DNA from: Oscillospiraceae bacterium
GTDB lineage: Bacteria > Bacillota > Clostridia > Saccharofermentanales > Fastidiosipilaceae
Direction of reading: 5' to 3'
DNA length: 36,882 nt
NCBI GenBank assembly: GCA_028704415.1
Contig: JAQWFM010000016.1
Location: 1 to 36,882 of the forward strand
In this document: piece by piece, positions 1 to 7,597 of the stretch
How the letters are laid out: every line of letters starts with the position of its first letter
Position numbering within the stretch: the first letter of the stretch is position 1
Notes under the pieces: model-generated
The model's database searches: none
What the model was told of the DNA's origin: nothing
The model's input: the letters and a program-made list of their open reading frames with translations, nothing else
Made by a program: the position numbers and the translations under genes

Positions 1-1344
1 ACCGCGTTTGCGCAGACGGCGCTGCGGGTTCTGGCTTTTGCCTACCGCACGCATACGGAAGTAAAGCTGGAGGAGGCAGAGCAGCACCTGACCTTTGTCG
101 GACTGATGGGCATGATTGATCCGGCTCGTCCGGAAGCGCGTGACGCCATTGCCCTGTGCACGCGCGCGGGTATCCGGGCTGTCATGATTACCGGCGACCA
201 CAAGGATACCGCCGTGGCCATTGCTCAGGATCTGGGCCTGATGCGTCCGGAAGATGAGGCCGTGACCGGTGCTCAGCTGGATGAGATGTCGGACGAGGAC
301 CTGCGCAAAATCGTGGATCATACGGCCGTCTATGCCCGCGTCTCGCCGGAACATAAGGTGAGGATTGTGGCTGCTTTGCGAGATACCGGCCATATTGCCT
401 CGATGACGGGCGACGGCGTTAATGACGCGCCGGCCTTAAAGCAGGCGGATATTGGCGTCGCCATGGGTATCACCGGTACGGAAGTCGCTAAAGGCGCGGC
501 GGATATGATCCTGACGGATGATAACTTTGCCACCATCGTCAGCGCGGTTTCAGAAGGGCGGGTTATCTTTGCCAACATTCGCAAATTTGTGGCCTTCCTG
601 CTTTCCTGCAACGTGGGCGAGATTTTGATTATTTTCCTGTCTTCAATGATTCTGGGACCGACTTTTGCGCCCCTGACGCCGATCCAGCTGCTCTGGCTGA
701 ATCTGGTGACCGACAGTTTCCCGGCTTTGGCCCTGGGTAATGAGAAAGCTGAAACGGATATCATGGACCGGCCGCCGCGCCCCCGCAGTGAGCACATCAT
801 TAATAAACCAATGGTGCAGCAAATTGTGGTTCAGTCGCTGGCTATTTTCCTGGCGGTCTTTGCGGCTTTCAATATCGGCCGCTACGTTTATCCGGACTAT
901 GTGACCGATGACAGCGGCAATGTGATTTATGTGACTGAGGCTGACGGCACTGAAGTGGCGCAGGAGCAGACCAGCTTTAAGTTCTTTGGGCATGAAAACG
1001 CTGCGCCTTCCAACGGCGCGGAAACCTACGCGTTTGTGGTCCTGATCATGGCGGAACTGCTGCGCGCTTTCAGCTGCCGCTCTGACCGGCATTCAGTTTT
1101 CAGCATGGGCTTCTTCAGCAATCAAACCCTGGTTAAAGCATCCCTGCTGTCTTTTGCCCTGGTCATGGTGGTATTGTATGTGCCGTTCCTGGAACCGATC
1201 TTTAATACCGTACCGCCGACAATAAGGGACTGGGGAATCATGATCCCCCTGATGCTGGTACCGTTTATCATTGGCGAGCTCTTTAAGGTGATTTATTACC
1301 ATAAGGACAATGAAGCGCTCCGGCAGCGGCAGACAGGCTTGTGA
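1..1344 (+). CDS. Calcium-translocating P-type ATPase, C-terminal part (5' end outside window)
   Basis: Membrane pump that couples ATP hydrolysis to cation export, most likely Ca2+ (P2-type ATPase family). The frame is open from base 1, so the start and the phosphorylation-site Asp lie upstream of the window. Visible are the end of the nucleotide-binding domain (a stretch around LTFVGLMGMIDPARPEA), the P-domain motifs MITGDHKDTA and TGDGVNDAPALKQADIG, and then the membrane half with NVGEILIIFLSS and PIQLLWLNLVTDSFPALALG, which carry residues of the M5/M6 ion-binding region in SERCA/PMCA relatives. A loop of about 45 residues lies between M7 and M8 (bases about 895–1010). The C-terminus is short, with no long regulatory tail. 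It ends just before the secG promoter. P2 class is certain; ion specificity is inferred. Confidence 0.95.
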   Translation, partial: TAFAQTALRVLAFAYRTHTEVKLEEAEQHLTFVGLMGMIDPARPEARDAIALCTRAGIRAVMITGDHKDTAVAIAQDLGLMRPEDEAVTGAQLDEMSDEDLRKIVDHTAVYARVSPEHKVRIVAALRDTGHIASMTGDGVNDAPALKQADIGVAMGITGTEVAKGAADMILTDDNFATIVSAVSEGRVIFANIRKFVAFLLSCNVGEILIIFLSSMILGPTFAPLTPIQLLWLNLVTDSFPALALGNEKAETDIMDRPPRPRSEHIINKPMVQQIVVQSLAIFLAVFAAFNIGRYVYPDYVTDDSGNVIYVTEADGTEVAQEQTSFKFFGHENAAPSNGAETYAFVVLIMAELLRAFSCRSDRHSVFSMGFFSNQTLVKASLLSFALVMVVLYVPFLEPIFNTVPPTIRDWGIMIPLMLVPFIIGELFKVIYYHKDNEALRQRQTGL

Positions 1345-1367
1345 TCCTGACTGAATGGTGCTACAAT
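1339..1367 (+). promoter_or_regulatory. SigmaA-type promoter for secG
   Basis: TTGTGA at 1339–1344, 17 bp spacer, TACAAT at 1362–1367 preceded by TG at 1359–1360 (extended -10). The -35 overlaps the end of the ATPase gene and the start of secG lies about 38 bp downstream of the -10. Assigned by eye. Confidence 0.6.
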
Positions 1368-1405
1368 AAGCTGCATTTTAAATCTTGGCTCCGGAGGAGA
1401 TATTT

Positions 1406-1645
1406 ATGACAGCCTTGGCTATAGTCTTAGCAGTTCTGGATGTGTTGTTGTGCATTGTTTTGGTGACGTTAGTCATCATGCAGGAGGGCAACTCTGAGGG
1501 CCTGGGCTCCATTGCCGGCGGAGCGGATACCTTTTTTGGCCACAATAAAGGCCGGGCGATTGACGGCAAGCTGAAGCGGATTACCACTATCCTGGCCATA
1601 GTCTTTGTTCTGATGACTATTGTCCTCTATGCTGTGATCAAGTAA
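1406..1645 (+). CDS. secG: Protein-export membrane protein SecG
   Basis: Small subunit of the SecYEG translocon, which helps preproteins cross the cytoplasmic membrane. The product is 79 residues with two membrane helices (about residues 2–26 and 57–78) flanking the conserved loop with QEGNSEGLGSIAGGADTFFG, the family signature. ATG 1406 is chosen because GGAGGAGA lies at 1392–1399, 6 bp upstream; an in-frame TTG at 1385 would precede that ribosome binding site and is rejected. It has its own promoter and terminator, so it looks monocistronic. In many Bacillota secG is followed by rnr and then smpB/ssrA; here rnr follows after a terminator, but smpB and ssrA do not. Confidence 0.95.
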   Translation: MTALAIVLAVLDVLLCIVLVTLVIMQEGNSEGLGSIAGGADTFFGHNKGRAIDGKLKRITTILAIVFVLMTIVLYAVIK

Positions 1646-1666
1646 AGCCTGACCTGATTAATAAGG

Positions 1667-1718
1667 ACGGAGACCGGTGCCCCCGGCAAGGAGGCAGCCC
1701 CGGTCTCCGTTTTTTTTT
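1667..1718 (+). terminator. Rho-independent terminator of secG
   Basis: Perfect 11-bp stem (1667–1677 with 1700–1710, outer bases ACGG/CCGT) followed directly by eight T at 1711–1718. Strong canonical terminator 21 bp after the secG stop. Confidence 0.93.
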
Positions 1719-1792
1719 GCGGCGGCCAACTGAGCCGGTTTATCCTGTACTGACCAGCCGGTCAGCTGCTTTCCGCAAGTGGCCGCTCCGCG

Positions 1793-1823
1793 AGGCTGGA
1801 TCCGGTGATCAGGCTGGATCCGG
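1793..1823 (+). repeat. 13-bp tandem direct repeat upstream of rnr
   Basis: AGGCTGGATCCGG occurs at 1793–1805 and 1811–1823, an 18-bp period, in the secG–rnr gap about 70 bp upstream of a candidate -10 box. An inverted repeat CTGACC-N4-GGTCAG lies at 1750–1765. Role unknown; a regulator site is possible but unsupported. Confidence 0.6.
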
Positions 1824-1866
1824 GGCTTAAAATAAGGGGATAATTGCGGGGGCGCAACCTGAGACC

Positions 1867-1896
1867 GGGACAGCCGCTCTGCCTTAAGGCTATAAT
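1867..1896 (+). promoter_or_regulatory. Candidate promoter for rnr
   Basis: Perfect TATAAT at 1891–1896, with only a weak -35 (GGGACA, 1867–1872, 18-bp spacer). It would give a leader of about 110 nt before the rnr ATG at 2013. The remaining bases of the 1719–2012 gap hold no gene that I recognise. Confidence 0.45.
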
Positions 1897-2012
1897 AGGA
1901 GCAGGGATCAAGCTGGCTCGTCATACTACAGCCGGAGACTGCGGTAAGCACCGCAAGCGCAAACGGCCGCGCAAAAGCGCGGCGACCTGCAGGGGAAAGG
2001 AACCTCACTTAA

Positions 2013-3986
2013 ATGGATACAGTAGTCGGCATTTTACGGGATAACGGACGCGGCGGGGTGGTGGAGTCCAGCGGGAAAAACCGTCTGGCCCCGGTCAGCA
2101 TAGCCGCGCAGGACTTAAACGGCGCGCCGTACGGCATGATGGTAGTGGCTCAGTTGCTGACCCCGCCGGAGGCCTTGAGCCCGCGCGGCAAAATCCTGGA
2201 GGTTCTGGGGGATCCGGCCCGCTCTGATGTGGCGATCCAGGCGATTATCCGGGAGCACGGACTGCATGAAACTTTTCCGGAGGGGGTCCTGCGGGCGGCG
2301 GCCAGAATACCGGCGGAGCTGCCGGCTGAAACCGTGACCACTGAAATCCAGCTGGGCCGCCGTGACCTTCGCGAGCTTGCCACCGTAACGATTGACGGTA
2401 AAGAGGCCAAGGATCTGGATGACGCGATTTCGATTGAAGCCATGAATAACGGCAGCTATCGCTTATGGGTCCATATTGCAGATGTCACGCACTATGTCAG
2501 GGAAGACGCCGCTTTGGACCGGGAGGCCCTGCTCCGGGGTAATTCCGTGTATCTGGTGGACCGGGTGCTGCCTATGCTGCCGCCCCGGCTGTCAAACGGC
2601 ATCTGCAGCCTGAACCCGGGTAAAGACCGGCTGACTCTGACCTGTGAGATGACCGTCAGCACGGAAGGGGAGTTAGGCGGCGGTGATGTTTATGAAAGTG
2701 TCATCCGCTCTGACCTCAGAGCTAATTATGTAGATGTGTTTGCGGCTCTGCAGGGCGCGGCGGTCTTGCCGGAGTATAAACCGTTCCTGGATCTGCTGCG
2801 GCAGATGGAAACCTGCGCCCGATTGCTGCGCAAAAACCGGAGTCAGGCGGGCAATTTGAATTTCAACTTCCCGGAGACCCATGTGGATCTGGACGCGGAG
2901 GGACACCCGGTCGCCATTTATCCTTATCCCATCAATGAGGCCAATGAGATCATTGAAGAGTTCATGATTGCGGCTAATCGTACGGTGGCCAGACTGTATC
3001 GGGCTAAAAAGGCACCTTTTATTTATCGGGTGCATGAAGATCCGGATCCGGAAAAACTGCAACGCTTCCTAAATACGGCTAAATTGCTGGGCCTCCGCTT
3101 TAAAATCAAGGGTAAGCCGACGACCCGGCAGCTGGGCGAGATTCTGGATCAGATCCAGGGTACGGCGGAGGAAGCTATTTTAGGCCAGCTGTTGCTGCAG
3201 TCTCTGGCCAAGGCTCGGTATGACGCGGCGTGTCTGGGGCATTTTGGCCTGGCCATAGCAGATTATTGCCATTTTACTTCGCCGATTCGCCGTTATCCGG
3301 ATCTGTTTATTCACCGGGTCATTAAAGGCTATCTGCATGAGCAGCGGCATGACCGCAAATGGCGCAAGCGGGCGCCGGAAGTGGCTTTGCATTGTTCTGA
3401 TACGGAACGGGAGGCCATGTACGCGGAGTTTGACAGTGTGGACCGCAAAGCGGCCGAGTATATGCAGGCCCACCTGGGCGAACACTATCTGGCCCATGTC
3501 AGCGGGATGATATCCGCCGGGATGTTTATCCAGCTGGATAATACGGTGGAAGGGATGATCCCCTTCCGGACCATGGATGACTATTACGTCTTTGATGAAC
3601 AGACGCTGACTGCCCGCGGCCGGCATAATGGCAAGGTGTATAAGCTGGGCCAGCCGGTTGAGGTGGTGGTGGCCAATGTCAGTCTGGAGCGGCGGCAGAT
3701 TGATTTTATGCTGCCGGCAGACTGGCAAAAGAGCGCCTTGTCACAGCAACTGGGCCTGAAGCTGAAAAGCCAGGTTAAGCAAACAGCTCAGGCAGCCGTT
3801 GACCTGGAGGCTGAGCCCCTGGCGGCGGAGACGAAGCCGGGAGCGACGGCTGGCCTTCAGACCGCGGAGAAAGCGGCTAAAAAGAAAAAAAAGAAAAAAG
3901 ACCGCTGGCCGGAGCGCACAAACGGCCCGGACCGGGGCTTGCAGGCTAAAAAGCGTAAAAAACACAAACATAAAAAGAAAAAATAG
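2013..3986 (+). CDS. rnr: RNase R/RNase II-family 3'-5' exoribonuclease, lacking the N-terminal domains
   Basis: Processive 3'-5' exoribonuclease that degrades structured RNA; cytoplasmic. The product is 657 residues. Residues 1–70 align with the second cold-shock domain of RNase R, ending in a GKILEVLGDP linker. The RNB domain runs from about 113 to 480, with the catalytic Asp cluster in DGKEAKDLDDAIS (D128, D134, D136, D137), HIADVTHYV, SNGICSLNPG and HFTSPIRRYPDL. An S1 domain spans about 488–575, followed by a Lys-rich tail with polylysine runs. The usual N-terminal winged helix and first cold-shock domain are absent. The in-frame codon directly before ATG 2013 is TAA, and GGGGAAAGG at 1992–2000 serves as ribosome binding site, so this start is real. 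Stop is TAG. Family is certain; choosing rnr over rnb rests on the S1 region and the Lys tail. Confidence 0.93.
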   Translation: MDTVVGILRDNGRGGVVESSGKNRLAPVSIAAQDLNGAPYGMMVVAQLLTPPEALSPRGKILEVLGDPARSDVAIQAIIREHGLHETFPEGVLRAAARIPAELPAETVTTEIQLGRRDLRELATVTIDGKEAKDLDDAISIEAMNNGSYRLWVHIADVTHYVREDAALDREALLRGNSVYLVDRVLPMLPPRLSNGICSLNPGKDRLTLTCEMTVSTEGELGGGDVYESVIRSDLRANYVDVFAALQGAAVLPEYKPFLDLLRQMETCARLLRKNRSQAGNLNFNFPETHVDLDAEGHPVAIYPYPINEANEIIEEFMIAANRTVARLYRAKKAPFIYRVHEDPDPEKLQRFLNTAKLLGLRFKIKGKPTTRQLGEILDQIQGTAEEAILGQLLLQSLAKARYDAACLGHFGLAIADYCHFTSPIRRYPDLFIHRVIKGYLHEQRHDRKWRKRAPEVALHCSDTEREAMYAEFDSVDRKAAEYMQAHLGEHYLAHVSGMISAGMFIQLDNTVEGMIPFRTMDDYYVFDEQTLTARGRHNGKVYKLGQPVEVVVANVSLERRQIDFMLPADWQKSALSQQLGLKLKSQVKQTAQAAVDLEAEPLAAETKPGATAGLQTAEKAAKKKKKKKDRWPERTNGPDRGLQAKKRKKHKHKKKK

Positions 3987-4330
3987 GCTTTCCGGGGTGG
4001 TGGTGCGGCCAGAATCATGCTCAGGCTTATCTGGAAGCACAGCGCCGGCAAAACCCTCCCTCCCCGCCATCAGGCGAAAATAAAAACGGGCAAAGGCGGC
4101 TACGGCCTGACCTCCTTAAACTGCCTTGCCATGATGACAAGCCTGTTCGGGCGGCAGCAGCAGGCCTTTCCGGCAACCGGGTATGGTCGCGGATGCGGGC
4201 GGACTACCGGCCACAGTGTGCTGCTTCTCCTGCAACCATGCAGACCAGGCCGTTTGCGCTGCCGGATCCGGGTAAAGCGGGCGCTAAACCTTTGGGCTAA
4301 AGCCGGCCAAAGCCCCGGGACCAACGGGCC
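3987..4330. other. Gene-free gap between rnr and the convergent HPr-like gene
   Basis: 344 bp between converging genes. I looked for the tmRNA and smpB that often follow rnr, for an SRP RNA and for a tRNA, and saw none. A weak stem (CTTTGG/CCAAAG) near 4291–4313 lacks a T run, so no clear terminator is assigned for either gene. ORFs here have no ribosome binding site or family resemblance. Confidence 0.5.
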
Positions 4331-4561
4331 TTAGCCAATGGCAAAAGACGCCAGCCGCTGCCTGAGGTCGTCACAGCTGTCACTGTGAATATTAACTTTA
4401 ATCGGCTTGGCCAGATCCAGGCTGAAAATACCCATGATCGATTTTGCGTCGACTACATAGCGGCCGGAAGCCAGATCAACGTCATAGGAAAAGTCATTGA
4501 CAGTCCGGACAAATTCTTTAACATCATTAATGGACCTAAGCATTATCGTAAGTGTCGTCAT
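4331..4561 (-). CDS. HPr-like protein without the catalytic His
   Basis: 76-residue protein with the HPr fold signature of clostridial HPr-family proteins: VKEFVRTVNDFSYDVDL, then SGRYVVDAKSIMGIFSLDL, then KPIKVNIHS. The second block matches the helix that carries regulatory Ser46 in PTS HPr (KSIMG, with Ser41 here). The active-site loop of true HPr (G-[IL]-H-A-R-P) is absent, with YDVDLASG near that place, so it cannot be the phosphocarrier of the sugar PTS. Homologues of this type are widespread in clostridia and of unknown role; a regulatory partner function is only a guess. Start: ATG at 4561 with AAGGAG 9 bp upstream; in-frame ATGs further up sit on or before that site. Monocistronic, on its own promoter, convergent with rnr. 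Confidence 0.85.
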   Translation of the reverse strand: MTTLTIMLRSINDVKEFVRTVNDFSYDVDLASGRYVVDAKSIMGIFSLDLAKPIKVNIHSDSCDDLRQRLASFAIG

Positions 4562-4639
4562 GGCAGTCATCTCCTTATTTACGGCGGTCTGAAGCACCAG
4601 CTGCCAGGGCGGCTTTCGGGTGGACGGACCATCAGCGCT

Positions 4640-4669
4640 ATTGTAATGCTAGCAAGCGGTTTTTGTAAA
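4640..4669 (-). promoter_or_regulatory. Promoter for the HPr-like gene
   Basis: On the minus strand, TTTACA (4669–4664), 18-bp spacer, TACAAT (4645–4640). It lies about 80 bp upstream of the start, within the divergent gap shared with mtaB. Confidence 0.5.
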
Positions 4670-4746
4670 ACCCTTATGATCCGCCGGAAGAACAGTCAGG
4701 CAAGTTCGCGGTCTTCGGACCGGACCATTAGTATTAAGGAAGTAAA

Positions 4747-6126
4747 ATGACATCAGTTAAGACAGATACTCAGGGCCGGCAGCCGGAAGCCCACCTAAAA
4801 GCATTTTTGCAGGGACGGACCGTGGCGGCGCAGACACTGGGCTGTAAGACCAATTACTATGAAACTCAGGCCATCCTGGCCCGACTAAGCGCGCTGGGCT
4901 GCCGGGAAGTCCCCTTTGACCAGCCGGCGGATATATACCTGATCAATACTTGCACCGTGACCGGTGAGGCGGGGCGGAAATCCGGGCAGATGGTCAGGCA
5001 GGCGCGGCGCCGTCATGCGGAGGCGGTTATTGTCGCTTTGGGGTGCCAGGTAGCAAGCGGGGCGAAGCTGGAGGCCGCTGATCTGCTGATTGGCACGCGC
5101 GGCAAGAGCCAGGTGGCAGAAAAGCTGGCGGCTTATTTTGCCAACCGGCAGCCATCCGCCTTCAGCCCGGATCATGACGATCCCCTTGACCGGTATCAGA
5201 CTTATGAAGAGCTGGGTTCCTGGGGCAGGCAGGAAGAGACCCGGGCCGTGCTGAAAATACAGGATGGCTGCAATAATTTCTGCAGCTATTGCGCTATACC
5301 GTTAGCCCGCGGCCGCTCCTGCAGCCGATCTGAGACGGCTGTTTTGGCGGAGGCCAGGCATCTGGCAGCCGCAGGCTTTCAGGAACTGGTCCTGACCGGC
5401 ATCCATATCTGCTCCTATGGTCTGGACCTGGGTCTGGATGAAACCGCCCTGCCCCGTCTGCTCCTGAAACTGGCAGATATTCCTGGGGTAAAACGGCTCC
5501 GCCTGGGTTCCGTGGAACCTTATTCAGTTACGCCGGCGTTTGCTGAAGTCCTGGCTGGCGTGCCCAAACTTTGCCCGCATGTGCACCTGTCCCTGCAAAG
5601 CGGCTGCAGCCGGACGCTGCGGCGGATGAACCGCAAGTATGACGCGCGCGCTTATGAAGCCAGTGCCGCAAGGCTGGCTCAGGCGCTGCCCGGACTTAAC
5701 CTGACCACGGATATTATTGTCGGCTTTCCGGGAGAGACAGAGGCGGATCATCAGGAAAGCCTGGCTTTTTGCCGCCAGATTGGTTTTGGCAAAATCCATG
5801 TCTTCCGTTATTCCGCCCGGGCCGGTACCCGGGCCGCAGCGTTTCCTGATCAGGTAAATCCGGCAATCGCCGCGGTTCGCAGCCGGGATTTTCAGGCTCT
5901 TAGTCAGGCCCTGTGGCTCAGGCGGGCCGCGGGCAGAGTAGGGCAGACAGAGGAAGTCCTGCTGGAACAGCAGCTTATGCCCCATGAATGGCAGGGCTAC
6001 ACCAGGTGTTATGAGTTCACCACGGTGCGGCTGCCGGACGGTCAGACCGGGCAGACTGGTCAGATCATGCCGGTTTGCCTGACCGGCTATAACAAGCAGG
6101 TCCTGCAGGCGCTCCCCCGCGCCTGA
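4747..6126 (+). CDS. mtaB: tRNA N6-threonylcarbamoyladenosine(37) methylthiotransferase MtaB
   Basis: Radical-SAM enzyme that adds a methylthio group to t6A37 of ANN-decoding tRNAs to give ms2t6A, using two 4Fe-4S clusters. 459 residues, the usual family length. The N-terminal MTTase domain has the three cluster cysteines C33 (TLGCKTN), C69 (NTCTVT) and C100 (ALGCQVASG). The radical-SAM motif CNNFCSYC supplies C175, C179 and C182. LTGIHICSYG and TTDIIVGFPGET are typical of the barrel, and about the last 65 residues resemble the TRAM RNA-binding domain. ATG 4747 follows TAAGGAAG at 4735–4742. The TLGCK and GIHICSYG signatures favour MtaB over MiaB or RimO. It is divergent from the HPr-like gene and ends about 25 bp before the ireB promoter. 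Confidence 0.93.
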   Translation: MTSVKTDTQGRQPEAHLKAFLQGRTVAAQTLGCKTNYYETQAILARLSALGCREVPFDQPADIYLINTCTVTGEAGRKSGQMVRQARRRHAEAVIVALGCQVASGAKLEAADLLIGTRGKSQVAEKLAAYFANRQPSAFSPDHDDPLDRYQTYEELGSWGRQEETRAVLKIQDGCNNFCSYCAIPLARGRSCSRSETAVLAEARHLAAAGFQELVLTGIHICSYGLDLGLDETALPRLLLKLADIPGVKRLRLGSVEPYSVTPAFAEVLAGVPKLCPHVHLSLQSGCSRTLRRMNRKYDARAYEASAARLAQALPGLNLTTDIIVGFPGETEADHQESLAFCRQIGFGKIHVFRYSARAGTRAAAFPDQVNPAIAAVRSRDFQALSQALWLRRAAGRVGQTEEVLLEQQLMPHEWQGYTRCYEFTTVRLPDGQTGQTGQIMPVCLTGYNKQVLQALPRA

Positions 6127-6151
6127 CGGCTGATAATCTGAACGAATGTTC

Positions 6152-6180
6152 GTGACAGGCTATTTGGCATATGCTAGAAT
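6152..6180 (+). promoter_or_regulatory. Promoter of the ireB–ruvX operon
   Basis: GTGACA (6152–6157), 17-bp spacer, TAGAAT (6175–6180) with the extended element TG at 6172–6173. Lies 36 bp upstream of the chosen ireB start. Confidence 0.65.
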
Positions 6181-6216
6181 AAATACTATAAAACCATCGC
6201 TATAGGAGGAATGATC

Positions 6217-6471
6217 GTGGATAATAATGAAACGACTCGTTTTGAAATGAATCTGGATAAATCAGATGAAGTCAGAGCCATTATGTCTGAAGTTTTGGTA
6301 GCCCTTCGTGAAAAAGGCTATAACCCGATCAGCCAGATGGTAGGCTACTTCCTTTCAGGGGATCCTACATACATAACGAATCATAAAGGCGCGCGTGGGG
6401 TGATCCGGCGGATGGAGCGGGATGAACTGCTTGAGGTTATCATCCGCGATTATCTGGATAAACTCAGTTGA
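6217..6471 (+). CDS. ireB: IreB family regulatory phosphoprotein (UPF0297)
   Basis: Small cytoplasmic protein. In Enterococcus its homologue is phosphorylated by the Ser/Thr kinase IreK and modulates intrinsic cephalosporin resistance; that role is family knowledge and is not shown here. 84 residues with the family core EVLVALREKGYNPISQMVGY, LSGDPTYITNHKGAR and a terminal IIRDYLDKL. The start is set by the ribosome binding site: AGGAGGA at 6204–6210 touches the ATG at 6211 but is 6 bp from the in-frame GTG at 6217, so GTG 6217 is preferred. Its TGA overlaps the ruvX TTG start, which implies translational coupling. Confidence 0.9.
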   Translation: MDNNETTRFEMNLDKSDEVRAIMSEVLVALREKGYNPISQMVGYFLSGDPTYITNHKGARGVIRRMERDELLEVIIRDYLDKLS

Positions 6472-6911
6472 GCGCCAGGATCAGGGGGCGCATCCTGGGG
6501 ATTGATTATGGCCGCTCCCGCATTGGCGTAGCCGTCAGTGACCCTTTAGGTATAACTGCCCGCGGCCTTGAGACAGTCCGCTGGAACGGCCGGGACCAGG
6601 CGGCCGCTGTGCGCCGGATCAGTGAGCTGGCCCGTGAACAACAGATTTGTGCAGTCGTTATCGGTCTGCCCCGGCGGACGGATGGTAAGGCGGGTGAGTC
6701 TGCTGAGGCCGCCAGGGCCTTTGCGGACAGCCTTACGGAAAGTCTGGGGCTGGAGCCGGTGTTCTGGGATGAACGCTATACCACGGTTATGGCTCAGCGG
6801 ACCTTGCTGGAGGTAGGTTACCGCAAAAACAAGCGGGATGTGATTGACCAGGTAGCGGCAGAGATTATTTTGCAGGAGTATCTGGATAAGCAACGCACCG
6901 CGGACCAGTGA
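6468..6911 (+). CDS. ruvX: Putative pre-16S rRNA nuclease RuvX/YqgF
   Basis: RNase H-fold nuclease implicated in processing the 16S rRNA 5' end. 147 residues with GIDYGRSRIGVAVSDP (first catalytic Asp), VVIGLPRRTDGKAGESA, FWDERYTTVMAQ (catalytic Glu) and KRDVIDQVAAEIILQEYL (last Asp). The start is TTG 6468, overlapping the ireB stop by 3 bp. No ATG or GTG precedes the first beta strand, and the next candidate (CTG at 6495) would cut into it, so TTG with coupled translation is the best reading. Order ireB–ruvX–DUF1292 is conserved in Bacillota. Confidence 0.93.
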   Translation: MSARIRGRILGIDYGRSRIGVAVSDPLGITARGLETVRWNGRDQAAAVRRISELAREQQICAVVIGLPRRTDGKAGESAEAARAFADSLTESLGLEPVFWDERYTTVMAQRTLLEVGYRKNKRDVIDQVAAEIILQEYLDKQRTADQ

Positions 6912-6986
6912 CATGATAAATTACAAAAATATTTACATACCGTGCATGACTGGGCTGGGTGATGCGGCGGATTTATTGCCATCCTA

Positions 6987-6995
6987 TGCTATAAT
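6987..6995 (+). promoter_or_regulatory. Extended -10 promoter of the first DUF1292 gene
   Basis: TGCTATAAT at 6987–6995, a perfect -10 with TG extension. I see no convincing -35 at the right distance. It lies 45 bp upstream of the ATG at 7040. Confidence 0.55.
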
Positions 6996-7039
6996 GGCTT
7001 GAACTGACTGAAGTTCACTAATTGACGGAGGATAAACCC

Positions 7040-7555
7040 ATGTATATGGATAGATTTAAGCCCCTGTGGGCTGTTGAGGCGGGCGGCGATGATGGCAGTA
7101 CCCAAAACGAAAAGGCATGCGATTGTCAGGATGATGCCTGTGACTGTGAAGCGGATAGCTGCGGCTGTGGTGATGACGCCTGCGGCTGCGGTCATGATCA
7201 CAGCCTGGATTCTGACGACTTTAATCTGGCGGACCTTTTTGCGGATATGAGTGAAGAGGAATTGGCTGATCGCACGGTTACCATGATTGATGAGGAAACC
7301 AATGAGACCCATCGCTTTGTCATTGCGGATGACTTTGATTTTGAAGATGAGGTTTACGCCGTGCTGGTTTCTACCGGGGATGATCCGGAGATCATGATTG
7401 CCCGCGTGGTGACCATGGATGATGATACAGAAGGCTTTGAAACACTGGATGATGAGACCTTTGCCAGGGTTTCTGCGGAGTACGACCGTATTTGTGAAGA
7501 GAGCTTTTCAGAGGCGGATGACCTGGATGACGAGTCTGAGGACGAGCAGGAGTAA
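7040..7555 (+). CDS. DUF1292 protein with a Cys-x-Cys heptad-repeat N-terminus
   Basis: 171-residue acidic protein. Residues about 75–150 form the DUF1292 domain found next to ruvX across Bacillota (YrzB type): VTMIDEETNETHRFVI, DDFDFEDEVYAVLVS, EIMIARVV and a final FARVSAEYDRICEE. The function of DUF1292 is unknown. Ahead of it, residues 26–54 hold four 7-residue units each with a C-x-C pair (C27/29, C34/36, C41/43, C48/50), closed by HDH at 52–54. This looks like a metal-binding patch, which is inference. The C-terminus is a run of Asp and Glu. ATG 7040 is chosen because GGAGGA lies at 7027–7032, 7 bp upstream; the in-frame TTG at 7022 precedes that site. A hairpin terminator follows. Confidence 0.88.
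   Translation: MYMDRFKPLWAVEAGGDDGSTQNEKACDCQDDACDCEADSCGCGDDACGCGHDHSLDSDDFNLADLFADMSEEELADRTVTMIDEETNETHRFVIADDFDFEDEVYAVLVSTGDDPEIMIARVVTMDDDTEGFETLDDETFARVSAEYDRICEESFSEADDLDDESEDEQE
7115..7198 (+). repeat. Four 21-bp coding repeats (C-x-C heptads)
   Basis: Four consecutive 21-bp units inside the first DUF1292 gene, encoding ACDCQDD, ACDCEAD, SCGCGDD and ACGCGHD. Codon positions 2 and 4 of every unit encode Cys. DNA identity between units is partial, so this is an older tandem duplication kept at the protein level. Confidence 0.75.
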
Positions 7556-7597
7556 CACCCGCGTAAGGGTCAGCCTCAAACTTACCGGCGCCCGGCG

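Noticed and set aside
1658..2008. Minus-strand 116-residue ORF with a lipobox-like LTAVSGC
   Set aside because: It runs antisense through the secG terminator, lies over the rnr promoter region, has no family resemblance and no good ribosome binding site.
3987..4330. Possible tmRNA, smpB, SRP RNA or small ORF after rnr
   Set aside because: No tmRNA 3' end, no SRP GGAAGCAGC-type loop, no tRNA T-loop; ORFs here look like random open frames in GC-rich DNA.
7022..7039. TTG start of the first DUF1292 gene at 7022
   Set aside because: It lies before the GGAGGA at 7027–7032, which is ideally spaced for ATG 7040.
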